A stretch of DNA of 54,942 nt from an uncultured Chryseobacterium sp. (GCF_936933875.1 NZ_CAKZIK010000004.1:1-54942), one strand, 5' to 3'; shown: positions 7,200-16,870, numbered from the stretch's first letter. Notes: generated from the sequence alone by a model not told the origin. Numbers and translations are program-made.

Positions 7200-8768
7200 A
7201 TGAAATACACAAAAATCCTCACAATTCTATACATCCTCATGGCAGCAGTTTTCCTTCAAAACTGCTCCACCCAAAGACCCACAAAAACTACAACCCAAAA
7301 ACCCGCCACAACAAAACCTGCCCAAAAACCATCAACCGACAGCCAAAAACCAACAACCAAGCTTGTCCTTCCCGAAATCGACCGCGAGTTTCGTGCAGCG
7401 TGGATTGCAACCGTGGCGAACATCAACTGGCCGACAAAAAATTCGCTGTCCACAGAGCAGCAGAAAGCAGAAGCTGTACAGATTCTGGATTTGTTGCAAA
7501 AACTGAATTTCAATGCAGTCGTTTTTCAGGCAAGACCTTCCGCAGATGCACTCTACAAAAGCGATTTGGAACCTTGGTCGTATTTCCTGACCGGACAAAC
7601 CGGAAAAGCACCGTCACCCTACTACGATCCTCTGGAATTCTGGATTTCCGAAGCCCATAAACGTGGCATGGAACTTCACGTGTGGCTCAATCCTTATCGC
7701 GCGCATCATACAACCGGAGGAAACGTAACGAGCGAAAGTATGGCTTCTAAAATGTCCAGGGAAACCTACAGACTGAAAAACGGAATGTATTGGATGGATC
7801 CTTCGGATGAAAAAGTGCAAAACCACGTTTCGGCGGTCATCAAAGATATGGTGAAGCGTTACGATATCGACGCTATCCACATCGACGATTATTTTTATCC
7901 TTACAAAGAATACAACGGAGGAAGAGATTTTCCGGATGATAAAACTTGGACTGTATACAAAAATTCTGGCGGAATTTTGTCTCGTGCAGATTGGCGTCGT
8001 GGAAATGTAAACAAATTCATCAAAAGAATTCACGATGAAATAAAAGCCGAAAAATCGTACGTCAAATTTGGAATTTCCCCATTCGGAATTTGGAAGCCGG
8101 GATTTCCTGCAGATGTAACGGGAACTTCGCAATATGATGAACTTTACGCCGATGCAAAATTATGGCTGAACGAAGGTTGGTGCGATTATTTTTCGCCGCA
8201 ACTCTATTGGAAAGAAGGCGGTCCGCAAAGTTATTCCTCACTTTTAAATTGGTGGAAATCAGAAACACCGAAGAATGTTCATCTTTGGCCGGGATTGAAC
8301 ACGGTGGGAGTAAAAAATGTTGCCGATAAAGCCGAAGAAATTTCAAACCAAATTCAGATTACGAGAAATGTTTTAGGAAAAGAAGCCGGAGTAATCCATT
8401 ACAGCGTGGATGGAATTTCAAAAAACTATTCCATGCAAACGGCACTTCAGAATTTGTACAAAGAAAAAGCGCTCGTTCCTGCAAGTCCGTGGATTAAATC
8501 GGAACCAGTTTTAAAGCCTGAAATTACCGCCAAAAAATCAGGTAATAATGCAGAAATTCATTGGCTTTCAAGAAATCCGCAACAGGTAAGACAGTTCATT
8601 CTTTTCGCCAAATACGGCAACCAATGGCAAACCGAAATCTTGAACGTAGACGAACATACCAAATTTTTACCTCTAGTGAAATCAGGCGTTACCTTGACAG
8701 ATTTAGCCCTGAAAGCGGTTGACAGACTTGGAAACGAAAGTGAGTATGTTGCGGTAGAAATTCATTAA
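7200..8768 (+). CDS. Family 10-like glycosyl hydrolase (GHL10/DUF187) lipoprotein
   Basis: Surface or periplasmic glycosidase-like lipoprotein of 522 aa. A lipoprotein signal ends at Cys22 (LQNCST), followed by a Thr/Pro/Lys/Gln-rich tether to about residue 55. A GHL10 TIM-barrel then starts at REFRAAWIATVANINWP. Conserved-looking barrel strands include ELHVWLNPYRAH and the acidic DAIHIDDYFYPY segment that probably carries active-site residues. The last 90 or so residues look like a fibronectin-III-type beta domain. Related flavobacterial proteins are thought to act on cell-wall or exported glycans, but no substrate can be read here. It is transcribed divergently from the defence operon. Confidence 0.85.
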   Translation: MKYTKILTILYILMAAVFLQNCSTQRPTKTTTQKPATTKPAQKPSTDSQKPTTKLVLPEIDREFRAAWIATVANINWPTKNSLSTEQQKAEAVQILDLLQKLNFNAVVFQARPSADALYKSDLEPWSYFLTGQTGKAPSPYYDPLEFWISEAHKRGMELHVWLNPYRAHHTTGGNVTSESMASKMSRETYRLKNGMYWMDPSDEKVQNHVSAVIKDMVKRYDIDAIHIDDYFYPYKEYNGGRDFPDDKTWTVYKNSGGILSRADWRRGNVNKFIKRIHDEIKAEKSYVKFGISPFGIWKPGFPADVTGTSQYDELYADAKLWLNEGWCDYFSPQLYWKEGGPQSYSSLLNWWKSETPKNVHLWPGLNTVGVKNVADKAEEISNQIQITRNVLGKEAGVIHYSVDGISKNYSMQTALQNLYKEKALVPASPWIKSEPVLKPEITAKKSGNNAEIHWLSRNPQQVRQFILFAKYGNQWQTEILNVDEHTKFLPLVKSGVTLTDLALKAVDRLGNESEYVAVEIH

Positions 8769-9009
8769 CTTTCCGGATGTCTGCAGATTATTACGTAAAG
8801 TTTTTTTTACAATATCATAAATAGAATTTAGGGAGCTGCAGTTCTTGATGAAATAAGCTGAAATCTCAGCCCATAACAGCCATAAGAATTTTACTGTTGT
8901 TTATAAATATCAATAAAAGTGAACTTTAGCCCGTCTTTTTTTGGATGTTCCCCGTAGCTTCAGCCAAAACTTACAGCGCTGCGAATTTTTATATCACGTT
9001 AAATATCAC
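8769..9009. other. Intergenic region, no gene recognised
   Basis: A/T-rich gap between the GHL10 gene and ychF. It contains scattered motifs (GAGCTGCAG near 8834, a cccgtcttttttt run near 8930) resembling flavobacterial intergenic repeats, but no convincing ORF, RNA or hairpin. Confidence 0.5.
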
Positions 9010-9017
9010 TATTTTTG
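9010..9017 (+). promoter_or_regulatory. Promoter -7 element for ychF
   Basis: TATTTTTG, a TAnnTTTG match, leaving a leader of roughly 55 nt before the ATG at 9076. Confidence 0.55.
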
Positions 9018-9075
9018 CCCACTTCAATTTTAGGACAAAGAAAAACTTTGAACCTCAAACTTTAAAACTTAAACA

Positions 9076-10167
9076 ATGAAGTGTGGAATCGTAGGACTTC
9101 CGAACGTAGGTAAGTCAACTCTTTTTAACTGTCTCAGCAACGCCAAAGCGCAATCTGCAAACTATCCGTTCTGTACGATCGAACCGAATTTAGGAACCGT
9201 TTCTGTTCCGGATCCGCGTCTCAATAAACTTGAAGAACTGGTAAATCCTGAAAGAGTAGTTCCTGCTGTGGTGGAAATTGTAGATATCGCAGGTTTGGTA
9301 AAAGGTGCTTCGAAAGGAGAAGGTTTAGGAAATCAGTTTTTGGCAAATATCCGCGAATGTGAAGCGATTATTCACGTTTTAAGATGTTTTGACAATGGAA
9401 ATATTATTCACGTTGAAGGTTCTGTAGATCCTTTGAGAGACAAAGAAATCATCGATATCGAATTGCAGTTGAAAGACCTTGAAACGGTTGGAAAAGCGGT
9501 TGACAAAGCCAAAAAATTCATCAAATCCGGAAAGAAAGAAGATATTTTAGCGTACGATACTTTGGTCGCGCTTCAGAAGTTTTTGGAAGATGGCAGAAAT
9601 GCAAGAGAATTTGAAACGAATGATTTAACAAAACCAGTGATTGATGAAGTTCATTTGTTAACTAAAAAACCTATTCTTTACGTTTGTAACGTGGATGAAA
9701 ACTCCATTAAAAGCGGAAACGAATGGATTCCGAAAGTGGAAGAGATGGCAAAAAATGAAGGAGCAGAAGTGGTGGTTTTGGCAGCACAAATTGAAGCCGA
9801 CATCAACGAACTGGAAACTTTCGAAGAAAGACAAATGTTCCTTGAAGAATTAGGGTTGGAAGAACCTGGTGTAAACCGTTTGATCAGAAAAGCGTATGAC
9901 TTATTGCATCTTCAAACGTATTTTACGGCGGGCGTGAAAGAAGTTCGTGCATGGACCATTGAAAAAGGTTGGACAGCGCCACAAGCTGCAGGAGTAATCC
10001 ACACCGATTTTGAAAAAGGATTCATCCGCGCCGAAGTTATTTCCTTCGAAAATTTTGTGAACTACGGTTCTGAAGCAAAAGTAAAAGAAGCAGGAAAAAT
10101 GGGCGTTGAAGGAAAAGAGTACATTGTTCAGGACGGTGATGTGATGCATTTCCGATTTAACGTGTAA
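9076..10167 (+). CDS. ychF: Redox-regulated ribosome-binding ATPase YchF
   Basis: OBG-family P-loop NTPase that prefers ATP and binds ribosomes; linked to oxidative-stress control. The 363-aa product, the standard length, has P-loop GLPNVGKST at residues 7-15 and the G3 region DIAGLVKGASKGEGLGNQFL split over about 75-94. It also has a helical insertion and a C-terminal TGS domain with FRAEVI-like strands ending in DVMHFRFNV. It is monocistronic with its own promoter and terminator. Confidence 0.97.
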   Translation: MKCGIVGLPNVGKSTLFNCLSNAKAQSANYPFCTIEPNLGTVSVPDPRLNKLEELVNPERVVPAVVEIVDIAGLVKGASKGEGLGNQFLANIRECEAIIHVLRCFDNGNIIHVEGSVDPLRDKEIIDIELQLKDLETVGKAVDKAKKFIKSGKKEDILAYDTLVALQKFLEDGRNAREFETNDLTKPVIDEVHLLTKKPILYVCNVDENSIKSGNEWIPKVEEMAKNEGAEVVVLAAQIEADINELETFEERQMFLEELGLEEPGVNRLIRKAYDLLHLQTYFTAGVKEVRAWTIEKGWTAPQAAGVIHTDFEKGFIRAEVISFENFVNYGSEAKVKEAGKMGVEGKEYIVQDGDVMHFRFNV

Positions 10168-10202
10168 TTTTAAGAGCCAAGTAAAAAGAGCCAAGATAAA
10201 TA

Positions 10203-10236
10203 CAAAAGCGAGCAGAAATGTTCGCTTTTTTTTTGT
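10203..10236 (+). terminator. Rho-independent terminator after ychF
   Basis: AAAGCGA pairs with TTCGCTTT across GCAGAAATG, followed by a run of T. Confidence 0.7.
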
Positions 10237-10324
10237 TTTAGAATTTTTTTAAATGTTTGTGAAGTTTTTAGAAGTTGATTACAGTAATTTTTAAAGTTGT
10301 AATTTAAAATCTAAATTTTAAGAA

Positions 10325-10870
10325 ATGCCAAAGAAAATTGCTGTCATCATCGGAAGTTTACGCAAAGAATCTTTCAACAGGAAAATTGCCAATGAACTCA
10401 TTCGTCTGTCTTCCAAAAAACTCAATATGGAAATTATCGAAATCGGAGATTTGCCTCACTACAACGAAGATTTGGATGAAAATCCTCCAAAATTTTGGGT
10501 GGAATTCAGAACTAAAATTAAAACGAAAGATGCCATACTTTTCGTTTCTCCGGAATACAACAGAACCATTCCCGGAGTTTTGAAAAACGCAATAGACGTT
10601 GGTTCCAGACCGCCCGGAAAGAGCGTTTGGGACGGAAAATTGGCGGCAGTTGCAACGGCTTCACCAAGTAATTTGGGCGGTTTCGGTTCCAACCATAATA
10701 TTCGGCAGGCTTTCGTGTTCCTTAATGTTCCCTTGATGCAGCAACCCGAAATGTATTTGTCTAAAGTAAACGAATCATTCCTGAAAGACGGGAAAACTGT
10801 GAATGCAAAAACAGCAGCTTACCTGCAGAAATTTCTTGATGGATTTGAAAAGTGGGTGTATCAGTTTTAG
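10325..10870 (+). CDS. NADPH-dependent FMN reductase
   Basis: Flavodoxin-fold oxidoreductase of 181 aa that reduces FMN, quinones or azo-type compounds using NADPH. The FMN phosphate loop is GSLRKESFNRK at about residues 10-20. SPEYNRTIPGVLKNAIDV (about 75-92) matches the conserved SPEYNxxxPGxLKNAID segment. The length is normal and there is no signal peptide, so it is cytosolic. It lies alone between ychF and parE. Physiological substrate unknown. Confidence 0.9.
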   Translation: MPKKIAVIIGSLRKESFNRKIANELIRLSSKKLNMEIIEIGDLPHYNEDLDENPPKFWVEFRTKIKTKDAILFVSPEYNRTIPGVLKNAIDVGSRPPGKSVWDGKLAAVATASPSNLGGFGSNHNIRQAFVFLNVPLMQQPEMYLSKVNESFLKDGKTVNAKTAAYLQKFLDGFEKWVYQF

Positions 10871-10937
10871 TATCTAACTTCCATCTTCCATCTCAATAAA
10901 CTTTTCCACAAAATTTTTTCTGAAATTTCCATTTCGT

Positions 10938-10945
10938 TATATTTG
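10938..10945 (+). promoter_or_regulatory. Promoter -7 element for the parE operon
   Basis: TATATTTG, a TAnnTTTG match, 35 nt before the parE ATG. A GAGGAGA stretch at about 10964-10970 lies 10 nt before the start and looks like a Shine-Dalgarno sequence, which is uncommon in this phylum. Confidence 0.55.
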
Positions 10946-10980
10946 TAAGTTATTGATTTTATAGAGGAGAAAAGAGTTTT

Positions 10981-12879
10981 ATGAGCGAAAATACTAATGT
11001 GCAATATACCGAGGACAATATTAGAACGCTGGAACCGCGTGAGCATGTCCGTTTAAGACCGGGGATGTATATCGGTAAATTGGGGGATGGTTCTGCTGTG
11101 GATGATGGTATTTATATTTTACTGAAGGAGGTGATAGATAACTCCATCGACGAATTCCGTATGAAAAACGGAAAAAAAATCGAGGTAAAAATAAAAGAGG
11201 GAAATGTTACCATCCGAGATTATGGTCGTGGTATTCCTTTGGGGAAAATTGTTGAGGTAGTTTCCATCATGAACACTGGTGGTAAGTACGACGACGGCGC
11301 TTTCAAAAAATCTATTGGTTTGAATGGTGTTGGTACAAAAGCCGTTAACTTTTTGTCCACCTATTTTCAGGTAAAATCGGTTCGTGACGGAAAAATGCGC
11401 CGCGCGGAATTTCGTGAAGGAAGGCTCGAAAAACTTCATGACGAAGTAGAAAGCACCGAAAGAAACGGTACTGAAATCACCTTTGTTCCGGACGATACGA
11501 TTTTCATTAACTATAAATTCAGGAATGAATATGTGGAACGTATGCTCCGCAATTACACGTATCTGAATTTGGGTCTTAAAATCTATTTTAACGGAGAAGT
11601 TTATGAGTCTCAAAACGGTTTGAAAGACCTTTTGGAAGAGGAAATCGATGGTGAAATCGTCTATCCGATTATTCACATCAAAGATGAAGATATGGAGATT
11701 GCGATTACGCATTCGGACAAATCTCAGAGTGAAACGTATTTCTCTTTCGTTAACGGACAATATACTTCTCAGGGTGGAACACATTTGAACGCTTTTAAGG
11801 AAGCTTATGTAAAAACCATCCGCGAATTTTACAATAAAAATTTTGAAGCTGCCGATATTCGAAAAGCCATTATTGGTGCAGTTTATATTAACGTTGGGAA
11901 TCCGGTTTTCGAATCTCAGACGAAGACGAAATTGGGTTCTACAACCATGGGTCAGGATAAGGACGGAAAAGAATTGGAGACGATTAAAACCTTCGTTATC
12001 AATTATCTGAAACAAAAACTGGATAATTTCCTTCACAAAAATCCTGAAATTGCAGAAGCGCTTCAAAAGAAAATTATGATTTCTGAAAGGGAGCGAAAAG
12101 AGCTTTCAGGAATACAGAAATTAGCGAGAGAAAGAGCAAAAAAAGTTTCGCTTCACAATAAAAAACTGCGCGACTGCAGACAGCATTACAGCGACCAAAA
12201 AGCTGGCCGTAAAAGCGAAACCATGATCTTCATTACGGAGGGAGATTCCGCTTCCGGTTCTATCACAAAATCGCGTGATGTAGAAACTCAGGCAGTATTT
12301 TCACTGAAAGGAAAGCCATTGAACTGTTATGGTTTAACCAAACGTGTGGTGTACGAAAACGAGGAGTTCAACTTACTTCAAGCGGCTTTGAATATTGAAG
12401 ATTCACTTGAAGATTTGCGTTACAATCACGTGATTATCGCAACAGATGCCGATGTGGATGGAATGCACATCCGTTTGTTGATGATTACGTTCTTCCTGCA
12501 GTTTTTCCCGGATTTAATTAAGAACGGACATCTCCATATTTTGCAAACGCCATTGTTCAGAGTTCGAAATAAAAAGGAAACGAGATACTGTTATTCCGAA
12601 CCGGAAAGAATTAAAGCTTTAACTGAATTGGGCAGAAACCCAGAGATTACCCGATTCAAGGGACTTGGGGAGATTTCTCCGGATGAGTTTAAGCATTTTA
12701 TCGGAAAGGATATCCGTTTGGAACCGGTAGTTCTTGGGAAAGATCAAACCATTGAGCAGCTGTTGGAATTCTACATGGGTAAAAATACACCGGACAGACA
12801 GACTTTCATCCTCGAAAATCTGGTGGTGGAAGATCCGGATATTGATAAAAAAGAGATGCTGAGCGACGCAGAATTCTAA
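10981..12879 (+). CDS. parE: DNA topoisomerase IV subunit B (GyrB/ParE type)
   Basis: ATPase subunit of a type IIA topoisomerase that decatenates chromosomes. The 632-aa product has the GHKL ATP site (catalytic Glu and Asn in EVIDNSIDEF, about 50-59; GRGIPLG; GGKYDDGAFKKSIGLNGVG, split). The TOPRIM domain has EGDSASGSI at about 420 and DADVDGMHI at about 488. The shorter length without a GyrB insert, and the partner gene at 13457, favour ParE over GyrB. It is first in an apparent operon with a small membrane protein and parC. Its stop is followed by a 90-nt A-rich gap. Confidence 0.93.
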   Translation: MSENTNVQYTEDNIRTLEPREHVRLRPGMYIGKLGDGSAVDDGIYILLKEVIDNSIDEFRMKNGKKIEVKIKEGNVTIRDYGRGIPLGKIVEVVSIMNTGGKYDDGAFKKSIGLNGVGTKAVNFLSTYFQVKSVRDGKMRRAEFREGRLEKLHDEVESTERNGTEITFVPDDTIFINYKFRNEYVERMLRNYTYLNLGLKIYFNGEVYESQNGLKDLLEEEIDGEIVYPIIHIKDEDMEIAITHSDKSQSETYFSFVNGQYTSQGGTHLNAFKEAYVKTIREFYNKNFEAADIRKAIIGAVYINVGNPVFESQTKTKLGSTTMGQDKDGKELETIKTFVINYLKQKLDNFLHKNPEIAEALQKKIMISERERKELSGIQKLARERAKKVSLHNKKLRDCRQHYSDQKAGRKSETMIFITEGDSASGSITKSRDVETQAVFSLKGKPLNCYGLTKRVVYENEEFNLLQAALNIEDSLEDLRYNHVIIATDADVDGMHIRLLMITFFLQFFPDLIKNGHLHILQTPLFRVRNKKETRYCYSEPERIKALTELGRNPEITRFKGLGEISPDEFKHFIGKDIRLEPVVLGKDQTIEQLLEFYMGKNTPDRQTFILENLVVEDPDIDKKEMLSDAEF

Positions 12880-12968
12880 CAATCAAAAAAAGAAAATGAA
12901 TAAAAAATTAATTGAAAAAAACTTGAAAAATATGTAAGCAAAGAAATTCAAATTAAAAACACAAACAC

Positions 12969-13457
12969 ATGAGATTAAACAACCGAAACAAATCTGGGCT
13001 TTACAACTTTTTGATGATGTTGCTTTTGATGCTTCTTTTCGCCGGAATTATCGGTTTCCTTTTGGAACGTTATAAATTCGATATTTTAGGATGGGAAAGT
13101 TCTTTTCTGATTATTCTACCGGTACTTTTACTGGCTATTTTTTTCATCAGGGGGAGGCAAATTTTTGAATACGACAGCGACGGTGAAGCTTTGAATTTTA
13201 AAAACAGAAACATCATGCTTTTTTTGGATAAACCATTAAATGACGAGTTTCCGAAATATAAATTAATGAAATACGAAGTGGTAAATGCACTGATTTTTAA
13301 AAGATTATACATTACCATTTCGAGCAAGAAAAATAATGCTACAATCCTGAAATACGATATATCTTACCTTACTAAAAAACAGTTGATGGATCTTAAGGTA
13401 TCGCTAAGCAAGGTTGTAAGAACTAACCAGGAAAATAAGAGAGAGACGAATAGTTGA
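12969..13457 (+). CDS. Small two-helix membrane protein between parE and parC
   Basis: Protein of 162 aa without a recognised family. Two hydrophobic helices (about residues 12-32 and 44-61) are followed by a roughly 100-aa cytosolic tail rich in beta and Lys. The tail begins IFEYDSDGEALNFKNRNI, a pattern reminiscent of bacterial PH-like domains. Its TGA stop overlaps the ATG of parC by one base, so translation of the two is probably coupled. A direct role in topology is not implied; a role in membrane context or simple hitchhiking are both possible. Confidence 0.75.
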   Translation: MRLNNRNKSGLYNFLMMLLLMLLFAGIIGFLLERYKFDILGWESSFLIILPVLLLAIFFIRGRQIFEYDSDGEALNFKNRNIMLFLDKPLNDEFPKYKLMKYEVVNALIFKRLYITISSKKNNATILKYDISYLTKKQLMDLKVSLSKVVRTNQENKRETNS

Positions 13458-16066
13458 TGGAAGAACAACAGGAAAACCACCACGAAGAATCCCTGAAAAA
13501 AATCTCCGGTCTGTACAAAGACTGGTTTTTGGATTACGCTTCATACGTAATTCTGGACAGAGCGATTCCTTCAATTTACGACGGTTTCAAGCCAGTACAA
13601 AGAAGAATCATGCACTCTATGCGTGAGCTGGAAGACGGCCGTTACAACAAAGTTGCCAATATCGTTGGTAACACCATGAAGTATCATCCACACGGTGATG
13701 CATCTATTACGGATGCAATGGTACAGATTGGCCAAAAAGAATTACTTATTGATACCCAGGGAAACTGGGGAAATATTTTCACCGGAGATTCCGCAGCAGC
13801 AGCGCGTTACATCGAAGCAAGATTGACACCGTTTGCCTTGGATGTGGTTTTCAACCCGAAAACTACGGAATGGGTAAAATCTTACGATGGTAGAAACAAT
13901 GAGCCGGTAGATTTGCCGGTAAAATTCCCAATGCTTCTTGCACAGGGCGTTGAAGGTATTGGAGTTGGGCTTTCTACGAAAATTATGCCGCACAACTTCA
14001 ATGAGTTGATTAATGCTTCCGTTGCTTATCTGAAAGGTAAAAAATTTGAATTGTTTCCGGATTTTATTACGGGCGGAATGTTGGATGTTTCCAATTATAA
14101 CGACGGTGAAAGAGGCGGAAAAATTCGTGCGAGAGCGAGAATTATTCAGAAAGATAAACATACACTCACCATCAACGAACTTCCTTTCGGTAAAAATACC
14201 GGAGATTTAATTGATTCGATTATTAAAGCCAACGAAAAAGGCAAAATCAAAATCAAAAAAATAGAGGACAATACTTCAGACGCCGTTGAAATCAATATTA
14301 TCCTGAATAACGATGTTTCGCCGGACAAAACCATTGATGCATTGTACGCTTTCACGGATTGTGAGATTTCTATTTCTCCGAATGCGTGCGTGATTGTTGG
14401 TGATAAACCGGAATTCCTTTCTGTTTCGGAAATTTTACGAAGAAATACTGATCACACAGTTTCTTTGCTGAAAAAAGAGCTTGAAATCGAGCTTCATGAA
14501 TTGCAGGAAAGTTGGCATTTTGCCTCATTGGAAAGAATTTTCATCGAGAACAGAATTTACCATGACATTGAAGAGGTAAAATCTTGGGAAGATGTCATTA
14601 AAACTATTGATGAAGGCTTGAAACCTCACACCAAACATTTGTTGAGAGCCGTTACCGAAGAAGATATCATCAAACTTACCGAAATCCGAATCAAAAGAAT
14701 TTCGCGTTTCGATCTTGATAAATTCAAGGAAAATATTCTGGCACTTGAAGGTAAAATTGAGCAGGTAAAACACCACTTGGCGAATTTGGTAGCTTACGCA
14801 ATCGATTATTACCAAAATATCCAGAAAAAATACGGAAAAGACAAAGAAAGACGTACAGAATTGAGAATTTTCGATACCATTGATGCAACAAAAGTTGCGG
14901 TAGCGAACGAAAAATTCTATGCGAATTTCGAAGAGGGTTTTATTGGAACTTCCCTTAAAAAGGACGAATATTTGTTCGACTGTTCCGATATCGACGATAT
15001 CATCACGTTCCAGAAAGACGGAACCATGAAAGTCGTTAAAGTGGAAGCCAAAACATTCATCGGTAAAAACATCGAACACGTCGGAATTTGGAAGAAAAAC
15101 GACAAACGTACCGTTTACAACATGATTTACCGTGAAGGAAGAGACGGACCATATTATATGAAACGTTTTTCCGTAACGGGTGTCACGAGAAATACAGATT
15201 ATAAGCTTGCTTCGGACAAAAAGGGCTCGGAAATGCTTTATTTTTCAGCAAATCCAAACGGAGAAGCGGAAGTGGTAACTGTTTTACTGAAACCAAATGC
15301 AAGAATCAGAAAAAATAAAATTGATATCGATTTCTCTGAACTCGCGATTAAAGGAAGAGATTCCAAAGGAAATTTGGTGACGAAATATGCCGTGAAAAAA
15401 GTGGATTTGAAGGAAGAAGGTCATTCTACTTTAGCGCCGAGAAAAATTTGGTTTGATGATACCGTTCGCAGATTGAATGCAGATGCAAGAGGAACTTTAC
15501 TTGGAAACTTTAAGGGTGATGATAAAATCCTGACAGTCAATTCACAAGGTGAAGCAAAACTTGTTTCATTTGATTTGAGCAACCGTTTTGATGATGAATA
15601 TTTAATCCTCGAAAAATGGAATCCGGAACAGGCAATTACGTGTATTTATTTCGACGGTGAAAAGCAAATTTATTTCATCAAACGCTTCTTGCTGGAGAAT
15701 ACACCGAATGTGCAAACCTTCATGCCGTCCGAAAATCCAAAATCTTTCATCGAAAACGTGATTGTTTCCGACGGTGCTACTGCGGAACTGATTTTCGCAA
15801 AAGATAAAGGCAAAGAAAAAGAACCAGAAACGATTAATGTTGATGAATTTATTGGCGTAAAAGGTATCAAAGCTATTGGAAATCAATTGACTAAAAATAA
15901 AATTAAAAACATCAACATCACCATTCCTGAACCGGAAGAAGAAATCAATCCAGGTTTTGATGAGGTTGAATCTACAGAAGGGCACATTTCTTTCATCGAC
16001 CATGATGTAAAAGATGAAGAATTTCCTGAAGAAGGCACAATCGGAAGTCTTTTCGGAGATGAATAA
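13457..16066 (+). CDS. parC: DNA topoisomerase IV subunit A (GyrA/ParC type)
   Basis: DNA breakage-reunion subunit of topoisomerase IV, 869 aa from the ATG at 13457 (a TTG sits one codon earlier). The N-terminal winged-helix/tower domain contains the catalytic Tyr118 (AARYIEARLTPFA). The quinolone-determining loop reads HPHGDASITDAMVQ, with Ala at the position of the usual Ser. A beta-pinwheel-type C-terminal region and a very acidic tail (EEFPEEGTIGSLFGDE) follow. It lies downstream of parE with one small gene between, typical of the Bacteroidota arrangement. A rhomboid gene follows 48 nt later. Confidence 0.93.
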   Translation: MEEQQENHHEESLKKISGLYKDWFLDYASYVILDRAIPSIYDGFKPVQRRIMHSMRELEDGRYNKVANIVGNTMKYHPHGDASITDAMVQIGQKELLIDTQGNWGNIFTGDSAAAARYIEARLTPFALDVVFNPKTTEWVKSYDGRNNEPVDLPVKFPMLLAQGVEGIGVGLSTKIMPHNFNELINASVAYLKGKKFELFPDFITGGMLDVSNYNDGERGGKIRARARIIQKDKHTLTINELPFGKNTGDLIDSIIKANEKGKIKIKKIEDNTSDAVEINIILNNDVSPDKTIDALYAFTDCEISISPNACVIVGDKPEFLSVSEILRRNTDHTVSLLKKELEIELHELQESWHFASLERIFIENRIYHDIEEVKSWEDVIKTIDEGLKPHTKHLLRAVTEEDIIKLTEIRIKRISRFDLDKFKENILALEGKIEQVKHHLANLVAYAIDYYQNIQKKYGKDKERRTELRIFDTIDATKVAVANEKFYANFEEGFIGTSLKKDEYLFDCSDIDDIITFQKDGTMKVVKVEAKTFIGKNIEHVGIWKKNDKRTVYNMIYREGRDGPYYMKRFSVTGVTRNTDYKLASDKKGSEMLYFSANPNGEAEVVTVLLKPNARIRKNKIDIDFSELAIKGRDSKGNLVTKYAVKKVDLKEEGHSTLAPRKIWFDDTVRRLNADARGTLLGNFKGDDKILTVNSQGEAKLVSFDLSNRFDDEYLILEKWNPEQAITCIYFDGEKQIYFIKRFLLENTPNVQTFMPSENPKSFIENVIVSDGATAELIFAKDKGKEKEPETINVDEFIGVKGIKAIGNQLTKNKIKNINITIPEPEEEINPGFDEVESTEGHISFIDHDVKDEEFPEEGTIGSLFGDE

Positions 16067-16113
16067 AATGTAGGAACGTGCCTTTGACGCGTTCAGAATT
16101 AAAATTAAAAATT

Positions 16114-16770
16114 ATGAGTACAGTTCTTTTAATAGTAATTGCAGTTACCGCAATCATCAGTTTCATTGGATTTCAGAACCCTTCGGTTTTCGAAAAATAT
16201 AAATTCAATGTAGGAGCCATCAACGGAAATAAAGAATACATCAGATTACTTTCAGCTGGATTTCTTCATGCGGATATGATGCACTTGTTGTTCAACATGA
16301 TGACGCTGTATTTCTTTGGACCAATTGTTATTGAAGCATTTGGAGAAATAGGTTTTTTGGTGATTTACTTCGGTTCTATTATTTTGGGAAATTTATTTTC
16401 GCTGTATCTGTATAAAAAACAGTCGTGGTATTCGGCAATTGGAGCGAGTGGAGGTGTTTCCGGAATTTTGTTTGCAGCGATTGCGATGATTCCGAGTTTG
16501 GGAATTTATTTCTTCTTCATCCCAATTCCAATTCCCGGATATATTTTCGGCTTGCTGTATTTCGGATATTCCGTTTACATGATGCTGAACCCAAGACCAC
16601 ATGATAATATTGGTCACGCAGCGCATTTAGGTGGTGCAGCTTTCGGACTTTTGTACGCGATTGGAAATAAACCGGACATTGCACTTTCTAATTCAATATA
16701 TCTTGGAATTATGGCGCTTCCGTTAATTTACATGAGCTACATGGTTTTTGTGAAGAAAAGAATTGGTTAG
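16114..16770 (+). CDS. Rhomboid family intramembrane serine protease
   Basis: Integral membrane protease of 218 aa that cuts transmembrane segments of substrate proteins. The catalytic Ser112 lies in GASGGVSG and the catalytic His171 in HAAHLGGAAFG. The loop motif HLLFNMM (about 57-63) matches the usual HxxxNM segment. About six membrane helices are apparent. The ATG at 16114 puts the first helix right at the N-terminus, while a GTG at 16078 would add a charged leader. It probably belongs to the parE-parC transcript. Substrates unknown. Confidence 0.9.
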   Translation: MSTVLLIVIAVTAIISFIGFQNPSVFEKYKFNVGAINGNKEYIRLLSAGFLHADMMHLLFNMMTLYFFGPIVIEAFGEIGFLVIYFGSIILGNLFSLYLYKKQSWYSAIGASGGVSGILFAAIAMIPSLGIYFFFIPIPIPGYIFGLLYFGYSVYMMLNPRPHDNIGHAAHLGGAAFGLLYAIGNKPDIALSNSIYLGIMALPLIYMSYMVFVKKRIG

Positions 16771-16782
16771 AAAACGGTTTCC

Positions 16783-16830
16783 CTCTTTCAGAGGGGTGTC
16801 TAAATCGGAGATTTAGACGGGGTGTTCATA
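16783..16830. repeat. Dispersed intergenic repeat (CCTCTTTCAGAGGGG type)
   Basis: CCCTCTTTCAGAGGGGTGTC, then AAATCGGAGATTTAGACGGG (split), forms two short inverted repeats (CCTCTTTCAGAGG and TAAATCGGAGATTTA). From memory this pattern recurs between genes in many Bacteroidota. It sits between the convergent rhomboid and prmC genes. Confidence 0.5.
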
Positions 16831-16841
16831 CATAAGCAGAA

Positions 16842-16870
16842 AAGAATAGGACTTATGTCCTATTTTTTTA
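16842..16870 (+). terminator. Terminator between rhomboid gene and prmC
   Basis: AATAGGAC (16845-16852) pairs with GTCCTATT (16857-16864) and is flanked by A and T runs, so it could work for both convergent genes. Confidence 0.75.
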
